A stretch of 41,201 nucleotides of DNA, from assembly GCA_036835375.1 (NCBI GenBank), contig DAITMB010000035.1, positions 1-41,201 of the forward strand, written 5' to 3'. The stretch is from JANQTF01 sp036835375 (lineage in GTDB: Bacteria; Bacteroidota; Bacteroidia; J057). This document shows positions 16,488-25,069 of the stretch, piece after piece. How positions within the stretch are numbered: the first letter of the stretch is position 1; each line of letters starts with the position of its first letter. Under the pieces are notes generated by a model. The model had not been told where the DNA came from and searched no databases. It worked only from the letters and a program-made list of their open reading frames with translations. A program made the position numbers and the translations under genes.

Positions 16488-17090
16488 TCACTCCCCGAAG
16501 TGGCTGTTTACCGTTTGGATCATGTCGAGGATCTCGTCGATGCCTCGGCCAGAAAAAGCAGAGGAATAGATGCGTGGTGGAAGTTCTTCCCAAGTTTCGA
16601 GCAAAGCGGCTTCATAAGCGGCTTGCTGCGCCAAAAGGGCCTGGGGCTTTACCTTGTCTGTCTTGGTGAACACAATCGTGAAGGGGAGCTCGGACTCTCC
16701 CATAAATTGAATAAAACTTAGATCAATTTCTTGCGGCGGGATGCGGCTGTCCACCAGCACGAAGGTGTTCATCAGCGATTCTCTGTTGATGAGGTAATCG
16801 GTGATCATGACCTGAAACTGGGCCCGCTGTGTCTTCGAAACCTTGGCGTAGCCATAGCCGGGTAAATCCACGAGGTACCACGTGTCGTTGATCAGAAAAT
16901 GATTGATCAATTGGGTTTTGCCGGGTGTCCCGGAGGTCTTAGCCAACGCACGCCGCTCACACAGCCGATTGATCAGCGAAGACTTTCCCACATTCGAGCG
17001 CCCAACAAACGCGTACTCAGGAAGGTTATCCGGGGGAAGTTGATCTAGCTTTTCGCTGCTTTTGGTGAAAATGGCGGAGTTAATCTTCAT
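16488..17090 (-). CDS. engB: Ribosome biogenesis GTP-binding protein EngB/YihA/YsxC
   Basis: A TRAFAC-class GTPase needed for late assembly of the 50S ribosomal subunit. All GTPase motifs are present in 200 residues: G1 G-R-S-N-V-G-K-S-S (30-38), G2 region T-S-G-T-P-G-K-T (52-59), G3 D-L-P-G-Y-G-Y-A (75-82), G4 T-K-T-D (142-145) and G5 S-A-F-S-G-R-G. The ATG at 17090 (M-K-I-N-S-A-I-F) gives the normal N-terminus; the open frame reaches 26 codons further up without conserved content. It diverges from ubiE across 134 bp that hold the ubiE promoter element. Confidence 0.95.
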   Translation of the reverse strand: MKINSAIFTKSSEKLDQLPPDNLPEYAFVGRSNVGKSSLINRLCERRALAKTSGTPGKTQLINHFLINDTWYLVDLPGYGYAKVSKTQRAQFQVMITDYLINRESLMNTFVLVDSRIPPQEIDLSFIQFMGESELPFTIVFTKTDKVKPQALLAQQAAYEAALLETWEELPPRIYSSAFSGRGIDEILDMIQTVNSHFGE

Positions 17091-17174
17091 GCGTAGGGGA
17101 AAATGGTGGCGTTCCAATGCACCGAAAGCGGCCCACTGTTTTGATCCTGAATCCACAAACTTAAGCAAAAGCGC

Positions 17175-17182
17175 TATCTTTG
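17175..17182 (+). promoter_or_regulatory. -7 element (TATCTTTG) of ubiE/menG
   Basis: TATCTTTG matches the Bacteroidota TAnnTTTG consensus exactly and lies 42 bp before the ubiE start codon, a normal leader length. A TTG at 17141-17143 is too far upstream to be an ideal -33 box, so the upstream element is weak or absent. Confidence 0.55.
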
Positions 17183-17224
17183 TCCGCCTTTGGGTGAAGC
17201 CAACCTCGTCACTAATTATTTAAT

Positions 17225-17953
17225 ATGGGTACTCCAGTCACGCCATATCAACACAGCGAAAGCTCCAAAAAGAAACAGGTCACCGAGATGTTTGACAACA
17301 TCGCCCCCAAATACGACCTGCTTAACCATGCCTTAAGTTTCGGGGTGGACATCCTGTGGCGCCGCCGCGCTGTGCGTATGCTCCAAGCTTATGAGCCCAA
17401 AATCGTCGTGGATTTGGCCACTGGGACGGGCGATTTTGCGATAGAAGCCAGAAAGTTGAACCCCGACCAGATCATTGGGATCGACATATCTCCCAACATG
17501 CTGGAGGTCGGGCGGCAGAAAATTGCTCAAAAGGGATTCAGCGACCTCATCGATATGCGCATCGGCGACTCTGAATCGCTCGATTTGGCTAGCAATTCGA
17601 TTGATGCAATGACGGTAGGATTTGGCGTGAGAAATTTTGAGAATCTACCCAAAGGTCTCTCCGAAATGCTGCGCGTGCTCAAACCCGGCAAAGCAGCCAT
17701 CGTGCTGGAGCCATCTTTTCCCACCCAGTTTCCGATGAAGCAGTTGTTTCAATTTCACTTCAAAGTGCTCACGCCCCTCATTGGCCGCTTCATTTCGGGA
17801 GATTCTGCGGCCTACGAATACCTACCTGCCTCCGTGCGAGCTTTCCCGAATGGAGAAGCATTTTGCAATATTTGCAGGGAAGTAGGGTTTTCCAAGACGC
17901 AATATCTGCCTCTCAGCTTTGGGATTTGTTCTTTGTATTTGCTTGAAAAGTAG
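17225..17953 (+). CDS. ubiE: Demethylmenaquinone/ubiquinone C-methyltransferase
   Basis: The enzyme methylates demethylmenaquinone to menaquinone with S-adenosylmethionine, the last step of menaquinone synthesis; Bacteroidota use menaquinone, so MenG is the relevant activity. The 242-residue product shows the UbiE signatures: V-T-E-M-F-D-N-I-A-P-K-Y-D-L-L-N-H near the N-terminus, the SAM-binding motif D-L-A-T-G-T-G-D (63-70), then I-G-I-D-I-S-P-N-M-L and V-G-F-G-V-R-N-F. In many Bacteroidota this gene is followed by porT, as it is here. A good -7 element lies 42 bp upstream. Confidence 0.95.
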   Translation: MGTPVTPYQHSESSKKKQVTEMFDNIAPKYDLLNHALSFGVDILWRRRAVRMLQAYEPKIVVDLATGTGDFAIEARKLNPDQIIGIDISPNMLEVGRQKIAQKGFSDLIDMRIGDSESLDLASNSIDAMTVGFGVRNFENLPKGLSEMLRVLKPGKAAIVLEPSFPTQFPMKQLFQFHFKVLTPLIGRFISGDSAAYEYLPASVRAFPNGEAFCNICREVGFSKTQYLPLSFGICSLYLLEK

Positions 17954-18332
17954 ATTCCTCGCTCAAATTGGCTTTCCATCGGTCGGCGTGGCTGGTGATT
18001 CGACGATTTTGACGAGTTGCTTTAGGGCAATCTGCTGTTGATGAGAGTTTTGGAAATTGATGCGGAGCGGTTTTTTAAAGATAATTTCGCGATGCTCTTC
18101 TTGTTCCTCCCTGTACCAACCTTGCAGAATATTTGGCTGCTAGGAGTCTGTAAAGGGAAGCAATCTTTTCAGGCAAATATGCGTTGGAAGGGTTGATGAA
18201 AGCGGGTCACATCTGCCCACAAATAGAATTGCTTTGAAGGATCGGACATTCCATATTTACAGACTCATTCACACCTAAATTTGTAGCTATCGAGAATTTT
18301 TACGCGTGTATCGCTTTGATTTTCAATTACGC
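17954..18332. other. Intergenic region between ubiE and porT
   Basis: This 379-bp gap is longer than usual for a ubiE-porT pair. It contains the porT -7 element (18276-18283) and a startless minus-strand open frame (17963-18139, 58 codons) with protein-like composition, described under findings. No RNA gene is recognised. Confidence 0.5.
18276..18283 (+). promoter_or_regulatory. -7 element (TAAATTTG) of porT
   Basis: TAAATTTG is a perfect TAnnTTTG match, 49 bp before the porT ATG. No clear TTG -33 box lies at the expected spacing. Confidence 0.5.
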
Positions 18333-19037
18333 ATGAATCGTCTCATAGGATTGTCTTTTCTCCTTCTTGGATTGAGCTCTTCAGGTATTGCCCAGACCTA
18401 CGGAAAACACCCATTCGACAGCAAAAAGTTCCACTTGGGCTTTCAGATGGGCTTCAATTGGAATGGCTACACCCTCAATGAGCAAATCAGGGTGTTCGAC
18501 AAGGGCGTTTGGCTCGACCAGATTGAGGTGATTCCCCGCTGGGGAATGTCTTTCGCCATGATTTCCAATTTCAATCTCACCGACTACGCCGCGCTTCGGA
18601 TTGTACCGGGAATCTCGCTGGAACAGCGCGACTTCAACTACTATTTCGAAGATGCCCGCGAACCCATGGACAGTGTGAGTCCCATTCTGAGAAAGATCGA
18701 AGCAGCTTATTTCAACATTCCGGTCATGATGCAATGGCGGACTAAATATTGGAACCGCACGCGCCTCTACGTGCTCACAGGCGCCCAAATTGGCTTCAAT
18801 CTCCAGAGTGACAAAAAAGTCCAAGACGACCCCAATCGGCTCAAAATCAATAATCAAGATATCAGCCTTGTCGTAGGCACAGGCTTCAACCTCTATGGCG
18901 ATCGCCTCAAGCTCTCCCCGGAAATACGCTATACCTTTGGTTTGCTAAATATCTACGAGCCACTGAACACCACCCACGCCACTGCGATCAGCTCCCTTTT
19001 CAGCCAAGTGCTCACCATCTCAGTCAATTTTGAATAG
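18333..19037 (+). CDS. porT: PorT-like type IX secretion outer membrane protein
   Basis: From the ATG at 18333 the product has 234 residues with a clear signal peptide (M-N-R-L-I-G-L-S-F-L-L-L, cleavage after G-I-A-Q). The mature part is an outer-membrane beta-barrel of the PorT/OMP_b-brl_2 kind, with alternating hydrophobic strands and a C-terminal aromatic-rich strand ending V-N-F-E. Position directly behind ubiE/menG is the conserved location of porT (sprT) in Bacteroidota. PorT is required for T9SS export of proteins with C-terminal sorting domains, of which two are encoded in this window. The family name rests on both sequence character and synteny; a generic PorT-family barrel is the alternative. 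Confidence 0.82.
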   Translation: MNRLIGLSFLLLGLSSSGIAQTYGKHPFDSKKFHLGFQMGFNWNGYTLNEQIRVFDKGVWLDQIEVIPRWGMSFAMISNFNLTDYAALRIVPGISLEQRDFNYYFEDAREPMDSVSPILRKIEAAYFNIPVMMQWRTKYWNRTRLYVLTGAQIGFNLQSDKKVQDDPNRLKINNQDISLVVGTGFNLYGDRLKLSPEIRYTFGLLNIYEPLNTTHATAISSLFSQVLTISVNFE

Positions 19038-19168
19038 GAACTCCCACGCCTTTGCTTCTGTACCCATTACGTGAATTCACACGCAGGAAAACAAAATGGA
19101 GTAGCATTTCGTCGCCAAGCCTCAAATATTTTGCGCATTTTGAGCGACCAAAATGTAAATCCTTTTGT

Positions 19169-20422
19169 ATGAAGCATTTTCTTCTCTTGGTAATATTGGC
19201 TTCTTGTGGTGCTGCCAGCCTAATGTCGCAAAACCCATGCGGGCAAGGGCGTTTCGCCATCGAGTCTTTTGGCGTAATTCGGACAAATGATGTCGTGTTT
19301 GGCGACAATGTTCAGCCCACTTTCCTTGATCCCAATGCCCGCCAAACCCTGCGCATGGATGTGTATGAACCTGCCGGGGATACCTTGTCGCAACGACCAC
19401 TGCTGATTCTGGCATTTGGGGGTGCTTTTGTCGCAGGGGAACGAAAAGCACCAGATGTCTCGACGCTGTGCGAGCGAATGGCCAAGGCAGGATATGTGTG
19501 TGCGTCGATCGACTATCGGCTGAGCATTGGGCTGATATTTGACAGAAACGAACGAAATTTTTACCTCGCAGTCATCAAAGCCGTCCATGACATGCGGGCT
19601 GCGGTGCGCTATTTTCGCCGGGACGCCGATTCCGCCAACTTGTTTCGCATTCATCCCGACTTGATTTTTGCTGGAGGCATCTCCGCAGGAGGTGTCACCG
19701 CCGTGCATCTTGCCTACCTGGATGAAGTATCAGAGTGGCCAGCCACCGTGCAAAGCGATAGCGCTCTCATCGGCGGAATCGAAGGACTGAGCGGCAACTT
19801 GGGATATTCTTCAACGGTGGCAGGCGTCATCAACCTGTGCGGTGCCATTGGAGACACGACATGGATCCGCGGGAGCCAAGTTCCCATCATCTCTGCGCAT
19901 GGCACCGACGATACTGTGGTGCCTTACGGAAGCTCAGACGTGCTGCTGGGCAGCGACCTGGACGTGCATGGCAGTGCGAGCATTCACGAGCAAGCCCTGA
20001 GAATCGGGTTGCAGAGCCACCTTAGACCCTTTCATGGCGCTGATCACGTGCCATTCTCAGATGGTCCCAACATCGAATCCTACATGGATACCACGGTCGA
20101 GTTTGTGAAAGAAAACCTATGGCCCATCGTGTGCTTATTTTCCACAAGTTCCCTTTCTGCCACTCAATCAGTTGCACCAGTCACCCTGTGGCCACAACCT
20201 GCCCGGCATGCGTTGCAAATCCAATGGGAGGACCCACGCGCAATCCACGCTCAGCTATTCCTAATGGACATGATGGGCAGAAGCCTCGCCGTGAATGCCG
20301 AGCCACTCACAGATGGCTGGTACCTCCATCGGGGAACGCTGCCAGCAGGCTTGTACATATACCAGATTCGATCTGCGACGGGCTCCGTGCTCACCAGTGG
20401 AAGGCTTTTGTGGGAGGACTAA
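19169..20422 (+). CDS. T9SS-exported alpha/beta hydrolase (carboxylesterase-like)
   Basis: From the ATG at 19169 the product has 417 residues: a signal peptide (M-K-H-F-L-L-L-V-I-L, cleavage near L-M-S-Q), an alpha/beta hydrolase domain and a T9SS sorting domain. The oxyanion-hole region reads G-G-A-F-V-A-G, the nucleophile elbow G-G-I-S-A-G-G, the acid region H-G-T-D-D-T-V-V-P-Y and the catalytic His is likely in H-G-A-D-H-V-P-F. This pattern resembles the esterase/BD-FAE group that removes ester decorations from polysaccharides. The tail has L-W-P-Q-P-A-R and L-P-A-G-L-Y-I-Y-Q-I, typical of type A sorting domains. It probably acts at the cell surface or outside. It follows porT by 131 bp. 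Confidence 0.88.
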   Translation: MKHFLLLVILASCGAASLMSQNPCGQGRFAIESFGVIRTNDVVFGDNVQPTFLDPNARQTLRMDVYEPAGDTLSQRPLLILAFGGAFVAGERKAPDVSTLCERMAKAGYVCASIDYRLSIGLIFDRNERNFYLAVIKAVHDMRAAVRYFRRDADSANLFRIHPDLIFAGGISAGGVTAVHLAYLDEVSEWPATVQSDSALIGGIEGLSGNLGYSSTVAGVINLCGAIGDTTWIRGSQVPIISAHGTDDTVVPYGSSDVLLGSDLDVHGSASIHEQALRIGLQSHLRPFHGADHVPFSDGPNIESYMDTTVEFVKENLWPIVCLFSTSSLSATQSVAPVTLWPQPARHALQIQWEDPRAIHAQLFLMDMMGRSLAVNAEPLTDGWYLHRGTLPAGLYIYQIRSATGSVLTSGRLLWED

Positions 20423-20598
20423 AACTGTGGCAATTCAAGATGATGGAGGGATTGACACGGCATAAAGAAAAGACAGGTTTCGAATGAATCTTCAGCGAGA
20501 CCGAGAGAAATAAGCAGGAAATGAGTCGCTGCCATGCACATGAAACATTTTGGGACGAATAGCTGTATCTTGTTGACGAGAAAAATAAGGAATTGAGC

Positions 20599-21816
20599 AT
20601 GGCGAGGATCGTCGTAGGATTATCAGGGGGCGTGGATAGCAGCGTTGCGGCGCATTTGTTGCAAGCCCAAGGACATGAGGTGATCGGGCTGTTCATGAAA
20701 AATTGGCACGATGACTCCGTCACTATCAGCGACGAATGCCCTTGGTTGGAGGACAGCCACGACGCGCTGGCAGTCGCCGAAAAATTGGGAATTCCTTTTC
20801 AGACCATTGACCTAAGCCAGGAATACAAGACCCGGATCGTGGAGTACATGTTCCGCGAATACGAAGCTGGTCGCACGCCCAACCCCGATGTCCTGTGCAA
20901 TCGGGAAATTAAATTCGACGTCTTCCTTGAAAAAGCATTGAAACTCAAGGCTGACTTTGTAGCGACTGGCCACTACGCCCGCAAGTCAGAGTGGACAGAT
21001 GACCAAGGACAGACTCATTATCGCCTTCTCGCGGGCATCGATGGAAACAAAGATCAGAGCTACTTTCTTTGCCAGCTCACGCAGGAGCAACTGAGTCGAG
21101 CACTCTTTCCCATCGGTGCACTCACCAAATCACAAGTTCGGGACATTGCTACCAAGCTGGACTTGGTCACTGCGGGCAAAAAAGACTCTCAAGGGCTGTG
21201 CTTCGTAGGAAAAGTAAAGCTCCCCGTGTTTCTCCAGCAGCAACTCAAGCCCCAGATTGGCGACATCATTGAGGTGCCAGCTGACGCTGCGTTATTTCGT
21301 CAGCCCGTTCTTTCGCAAGGAGATACGCTGCTGCCGCGCGACCAGCGCAGAATGCTGGCGACTCCCTATGTCTATCAACCTACGGACGGCGTTTGTGTAG
21401 GACAGCATGATGGCGCCCATTTCTACACAGTAGGCCAACGAAAAGGGCTTCACGTGGGGGGCAAGGCCCTGCCCCTCTTTGTGATCGCCACCGACACTGG
21501 CAACAATACCATCTATGTCGGAATGGGAGAAGAGCATCCCGGACTCAACCGGAAAGGCCTCTTTGTGCCGACAGCGGAGCTACATTGGGTGAGAGAAGAT
21601 CTTGCCTTGGCGCCCGGAGAATCCATGACCGTACAAGCCAGGATTCGCTACCGACAGCAGCTACAATCAGCCACTCTGTACATGGAGGCCGAAGGAATGT
21701 ATGTCATTTTTGACTTGGCCCAAAAGGGCATCACGCCGGGCCAGTTCGTCGCTTGGTACCAAGGTGAGGAGTTGCTGGGAAGCGGGGTCATATCACACCG
21801 CCAGCCGGGAAGCTGA
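20599..21816 (+). CDS. mnmA: tRNA-specific 2-thiouridylase
   Basis: MnmA thiolates U34 at position 2 in tRNAs for Lys, Glu and Gln. The 405-residue product has the PP-loop motif G-L-S-G-G-V-D-S-S-V-A near the N-terminus for adenylation of the uridine, then G-L-F-M-K-N-W. The catalytic cysteine lies in T-P-N-P-D-V-L-C-N-R-E-I-K-F and the second in S-Q-G-L-C-F-V-G. D-G-N-K-D-Q-S-Y-F-L and the C-terminal V-G-Q-R-K-G-L are also standard. The ATG at 20599 is preferred over a TTG two codons earlier (20593). The gene is somewhat longer than many MnmA proteins (about 360-380), mostly through the linker before the beta-barrel domain. Confidence 0.96.
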   Translation: MARIVVGLSGGVDSSVAAHLLQAQGHEVIGLFMKNWHDDSVTISDECPWLEDSHDALAVAEKLGIPFQTIDLSQEYKTRIVEYMFREYEAGRTPNPDVLCNREIKFDVFLEKALKLKADFVATGHYARKSEWTDDQGQTHYRLLAGIDGNKDQSYFLCQLTQEQLSRALFPIGALTKSQVRDIATKLDLVTAGKKDSQGLCFVGKVKLPVFLQQQLKPQIGDIIEVPADAALFRQPVLSQGDTLLPRDQRRMLATPYVYQPTDGVCVGQHDGAHFYTVGQRKGLHVGGKALPLFVIATDTGNNTIYVGMGEEHPGLNRKGLFVPTAELHWVREDLALAPGESMTVQARIRYRQQLQSATLYMEAEGMYVIFDLAQKGITPGQFVAWYQGEELLGSGVISHRQPGS

Positions 21817-21936
21817 GGCTTTTAAAGCATATTTCTCAGCAATTTAACATCCAAAATCTTCACGGATTAAATGAAAGCACGAATGCAACAATCCTGCTAA
21901 GTCGCAGTGGATCCTATAGCAAATGAGAGAATCAGC

Positions 21937-22692
21937 ATGGTCAAAAAAATACTGTTATGGGCCGGATTGGCGATCTTGGGAGTGGCGCTGGTAGGAGCAG
22001 CCGTGGCATGGGCAGCCAGCGAAGTGAGACCCTCTGGACAAGAAGGCCCCGCCGCTGACGCACTAGCCAAGAAAATGGAAAATGCCCTGAACCGCGAAGC
22101 GTGGGACAAGACTGGGGCCGTCACTTGGCGATTTCGAGACACCAACGCGCACCTCTGGGATCGTCGCCGCAACCTCGCCAAAATTACATGGGGCGACCGT
22201 GAGGTTCTGGTGAATCTCGACACACAGCAAGGCATCGCCTTCCAAAAGGGCAAGCGCCTCACTGGTGAAGAAGCGGCAAAATGGGTAGAGAAAGGTTGGT
22301 TACACTGGGTCAATGATGCCTTCTGGCTGACTGCTCCCTTCAAGACTTTTGATCCCGGCGTGTCACGTTCGCTCGTGATTTCTGCCAAAGGTGACAGTGC
22401 ATTGCTGGTGAGCTACCAGTCGGGTGGCAACACTCCTGGAGATGCATATCTGTGGCGTCTAAGCCCGGAAGGAAAGCCAGTTTCCTGGAAGATGTGGGTG
22501 AGCGTGATTCCCGTGGGTGGGGTAAAAGTGCCATTTGACGAATGGACAGAAACGGAGACTGGCGCCGTTCTGCCGTCAGGACACACCGGGTGGATCAGCT
22601 TGTATCTGACAGAAGTCAAAACCACTTTTGATTTGCAGGATTGGTATCCAGACACGGATCCTTTTGAACCGCTGCTTCAGTTGGAAGAATAG
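21937..22692 (+). CDS. Hypothetical single-TM protein with periplasmic domain
   Basis: From the ATG at 21937 the product has 251 residues. The N-terminus is basic followed by one hydrophobic helix (W-A-G-L-A-I-L-G-V-A-L-V-G-A-A-V-A), then a domain of about 220 residues that should lie in the periplasm. It has many tryptophans and a regular beta-strand pattern, including W-R-F-R-D-T-N-A-H-L-W-D and V-G-G-V-K-V-P-F-D-E-W. This resembles the lipid-binding LolA/LppX-like fold in general character, but I cannot assign a family. The GTG at 21907 is the alternative start. It converges with the polyphosphate glucokinase gene, 46 bp apart. Confidence 0.75.
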   Translation: MVKKILLWAGLAILGVALVGAAVAWAASEVRPSGQEGPAADALAKKMENALNREAWDKTGAVTWRFRDTNAHLWDRRRNLAKITWGDREVLVNLDTQQGIAFQKGKRLTGEEAAKWVEKGWLHWVNDAFWLTAPFKTFDPGVSRSLVISAKGDSALLVSYQSGGNTPGDAYLWRLSPEGKPVSWKMWVSVIPVGGVKVPFDEWTETETGAVLPSGHTGWISLYLTEVKTTFDLQDWYPDTDPFEPLLQLEE

Positions 22693-22738
22693 CGCTTGGT
22701 CCAGAAGCGGACTCAGACAACCATTTTCCTCGCTGGGA

Positions 22739-23506
22739 TTAGGGATTAGGTAATTCCTTTTTTTTGACAGACTCCCGACGCTCAGCGGCCAAGGCAGCGC
22801 CAATGATTCCAGCAAGGTTGAGTAGCTCCGCGGGGACCACGGGCAGACTCAGGGTCAGTCGATCGGCAAATTTGTCAAATTTCTTGCTGGCCCCTCCGCC
22901 CAAAATGATAAGGTCGGGATAGAACAGTCGGTGAACATATTCAAGATATTGGTCAAATCTTTTGGCCCACTGCTTCCAATTCAAGTTTTCTCGCTTGCGT
23001 GCAGCATCCGAGCAGTAGCGTTCTGCCACATCGCCCTTGAACAGCAGCTGTCCCAGCTCGGTGTTAGGGACGAGCTGACCGTTGATGATCATCGCGCTGC
23101 CAATGCCTGTGCCGAGGGTCAGCAGAATGATGAAACCAGATCGGCCTTTGCCTCCACCAAAAGTCACTTCAGCTAATCCAGCTGCATCGGCGTCATTCAC
23201 CACGGTGACAGGCATGCCGAGGGTCTGAGATAGGAGCGCTTCCACATTCAGCCCAATCCACTGATCGGAGATGTTGGAAGCGGTGGTGGAAATACCGCTT
23301 TGAATGGGAGCCGGAAAACCACAGCCCACTGGGCCATTCCACCGCAATTCTTTCACGAGCTTAGCCACTGCGTCGGCCACCGCATGCGGGGTGGAAGGCG
23401 ATGGGGTGGGAATGCGGTGGCGCTCCGTGAGAAGCTCACCAGTAGCCGTGTCAACGATGGCACCTTTTATACCCGTTCCGCCAATGTCAATGCCTAGAAT
23501 ATTCAC
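22739..23506 (-). CDS. ppgK: Polyphosphate glucokinase (ROK family)
   Basis: This kinase phosphorylates glucose to glucose-6-phosphate with inorganic polyphosphate (and often ATP) as donor. The 255-residue product has the ROK/ASKHA signatures: I-L-G-I-D-I-G-G-T-G-I-K-G-A at the N-terminus (phosphate loop 1), V-N-D-A-D-A-A-G with the catalytic Asp, and L-T-L-G-T-G-I-G-S-A (phosphate loop 2). The short length, the W-x-x-W-A-K-R-F-x-x-Y-L segment and the F-Y-P-D-L-I-I-L-G-G-G-A-S motif are typical of PPGK rather than general ROK repressors. No ATG lies near the N-terminus; the GTG at 23506 fits the family start, with a TTG at 23584 as alternative. The product feeds the gnd-zwf-pgl branch encoded 7 kb away. 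Confidence 0.88.
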   Translation of the reverse strand: MNILGIDIGGTGIKGAIVDTATGELLTERHRIPTPSPSTPHAVADAVAKLVKELRWNGPVGCGFPAPIQSGISTTASNISDQWIGLNVEALLSQTLGMPVTVVNDADAAGLAEVTFGGGKGRSGFIILLTLGTGIGSAMIINGQLVPNTELGQLLFKGDVAERYCSDAARKRENLNWKQWAKRFDQYLEYVHRLFYPDLIILGGGASKKFDKFADRLTLSLPVVPAELLNLAGIIGAALAAERRESVKKKELPNP

Positions 23507-23634
23507 TATGCCTGTTGCTTTAGCTTGCCATGATGGCGAAGAGGGAAATGATTGAAGCAGCAAATTAGCCACTGAATCTATCAAGCCCTAATGAAATCGC
23601 GCCATTGGGGCCGTAGATTTTCCCACAGAAGCCA

Positions 23635-23838
23635 TCATTTGAATTCACCGCTCACCCCAGCCTGCTGGCAGAGGTAGCGAAGCTCTTGGCGAAAGGAAAA
23701 GGGGATGAGGTGCTCAAAGCTTTTGAGCCTCATGCGGAGGGATTTTTCCAGGCGCGTGCGATTAACATTTACTTCCTCTGCGTGTAAGTCACGCTCCAGC
23801 GCGGGAATCTCCCGCAACAGCTCCTCAATTCGCTTCAT
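23635..23838 (-). CDS. Small helical hypothetical protein
   Basis: A 67-residue frame beginning M-K-R-I-E-E-L-L-R-E-I-P-A-L-E-R-D-L. It is highly charged, without proline after the first dozen residues, and predicted entirely helical. The segment R-T-R-L-E-K-S-L-R-M-R-L-K could be amphipathic. The start at 23838 is preferred over an ATG 11 codons upstream. It lies upstream of ppgK on the same strand by 128 bp and could share its transcript. No family is recognised; it may be a chance frame, though its composition looks protein-like. Confidence 0.5.
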   Translation of the reverse strand: MKRIEELLREIPALERDLHAEEVNVNRTRLEKSLRMRLKSFEHLIPFSFRQELRYLCQQAGVSGEFK

Positions 23839-23871
23839 GTAAGGCTCCTGTCCCATAGAATCAACTCTCAA

Positions 23872-24286
23872 CTTTTAGCAAACATCCTCAGCAATAACCA
23901 CTTCTTTGGGTTGACGTGAGGGGCTCGATGTCCTGCAAATGATCGGTCACATGTGAAATTTCGTGAAGTCGTCGTCTAAATCATTGAATAAGTTACTGTC
24001 CGAGGGCGTCAATTCAAAATTTGCCAAGGTAGTTTTCAATTCCTCGCCTGACAGGAAAAATATAGCAGTTTCACAGCTGGTGTGCTTCGCATGGCTTTCT
24101 GTCACTTCTGTACAAACTGCGTGATTGAAGGGGAGGGAATAACTTCTGGGCGAAAAAAATGCGCTTTTTCCGAGTCGGCGATGTGAATCGATTGCTTATT
24201 TTCGGCTCAGCGCACGCAGATGCAGGATCTTTCGCACCCATTGATCCAGCACGGGCACACAAGAAAATTGCTGAAATTCTGGAAAC
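23872..24286. other. Divergent intergenic region
   Basis: A 415-bp stretch between the small helical gene and the 2H phosphoesterase-like gene. A minus-strand frame over 24071-24466 overlaps the following gene and has no recognisable features. I see no RNA gene, repeat or clear promoter here. Confidence 0.5.
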
Positions 24287-25069
24287 ATGGTACTGATTGA
24301 GCACCCCAAGATCGCTGGATTGGTCCCTGTATGGGCCCCTTTTCATGGATTTTCGATCTTGTTCGACAACCCCGGCACGTCCCTGCTTCGGCAGCCTAAT
24401 GGCATGCAGCTTCTTCACAATCCGCCCCAGGGCACGCCAGGGCAGGAGCTGTACACGGCCCTCCAAAGTTGGTTACAGGATGTGGGCCCAGCCCTTCTGA
24501 TGAACACCTATGGATTTTGTCCCTTGCCCGTAGAGAGCTATCACGTTACAGCGTGGGATGGGTTAAGCGATCAACAGAGCAGTCAAGTGGATCCCGCCTT
24601 TGAGCCAGCAGTGAGCAGCTTTTTACAGCAATTGCCCGATTCGCTTGTCGGCAGGCAAGCCTTCATGGAAGAGGTCAAGAGCGGACAACTCATGACCAAA
24701 GACCACTGGAAGTTGAGATTTCGGTTTTCTTACCTGAGTTTTTGGAGCAGTACAGGCCTGGCCGCTGTCCTTCAGCCTGCGGACGAGCACAGTCAGCAGC
24801 TTCTTTCTCATCTTCGTCAACGACGTCAGCGCTTGTCGGATGATTTTTCCGCGCGGCTTCAGTTTTTGCATGGTTCGCCAGAATATTTGCCACACATCAC
24901 GCTCGGTTATTTTCTCAACCAGCGAATGGCTCGGCGCCTCAGCCCTCACGTGGAAATTCGCCATTGGAGCCAGCAACTCAGAGAAGCTACTGAGGACATT
25001 GTCCTTGAATTTTCTTCCATGGGCGTGTATGCCTTCACTGACATGGCATCTTATTATCGGATCAGTTGA
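24287..25069 (+). CDS. 2H phosphoesterase-like protein
   Basis: The 260-residue product carries two H-x-T motifs: H86-V-T88 in S-Y-H-V-T-A-W-D and H203-I-T205 in L-P-H-I-T-L-G-Y-F. Two such motifs in beta-strand context define the 2H phosphoesterase/LigT-like fold, which acts on 2',3'-cyclic or 2'-5' phosphodiester bonds in RNA or nucleotides; the tail S-M-G-V-Y-A-F-T-D-M fits the terminal strand. Spacing between motifs (about 117 residues) is on the long side, resembling the DUF1868-like branch. It lacks a signal peptide, so it should be cytoplasmic. It stands alone, with no tRNA ligase or splicing partner nearby; the substrate is not predictable. Confidence 0.78.
   Translation: MVLIEHPKIAGLVPVWAPFHGFSILFDNPGTSLLRQPNGMQLLHNPPQGTPGQELYTALQSWLQDVGPALLMNTYGFCPLPVESYHVTAWDGLSDQQSSQVDPAFEPAVSSFLQQLPDSLVGRQAFMEEVKSGQLMTKDHWKLRFRFSYLSFWSSTGLAAVLQPADEHSQQLLSHLRQRRQRLSDDFSARLQFLHGSPEYLPHITLGYFLNQRMARRLSPHVEIRHWSQQLREATEDIVLEFSSMGVYAFTDMASYYRIS

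Noticed and set aside
24071..24466. 131-codon minus-strand frame
   Set aside because: Overlaps the start of the 2H phosphoesterase-like gene and has no recognisable features.
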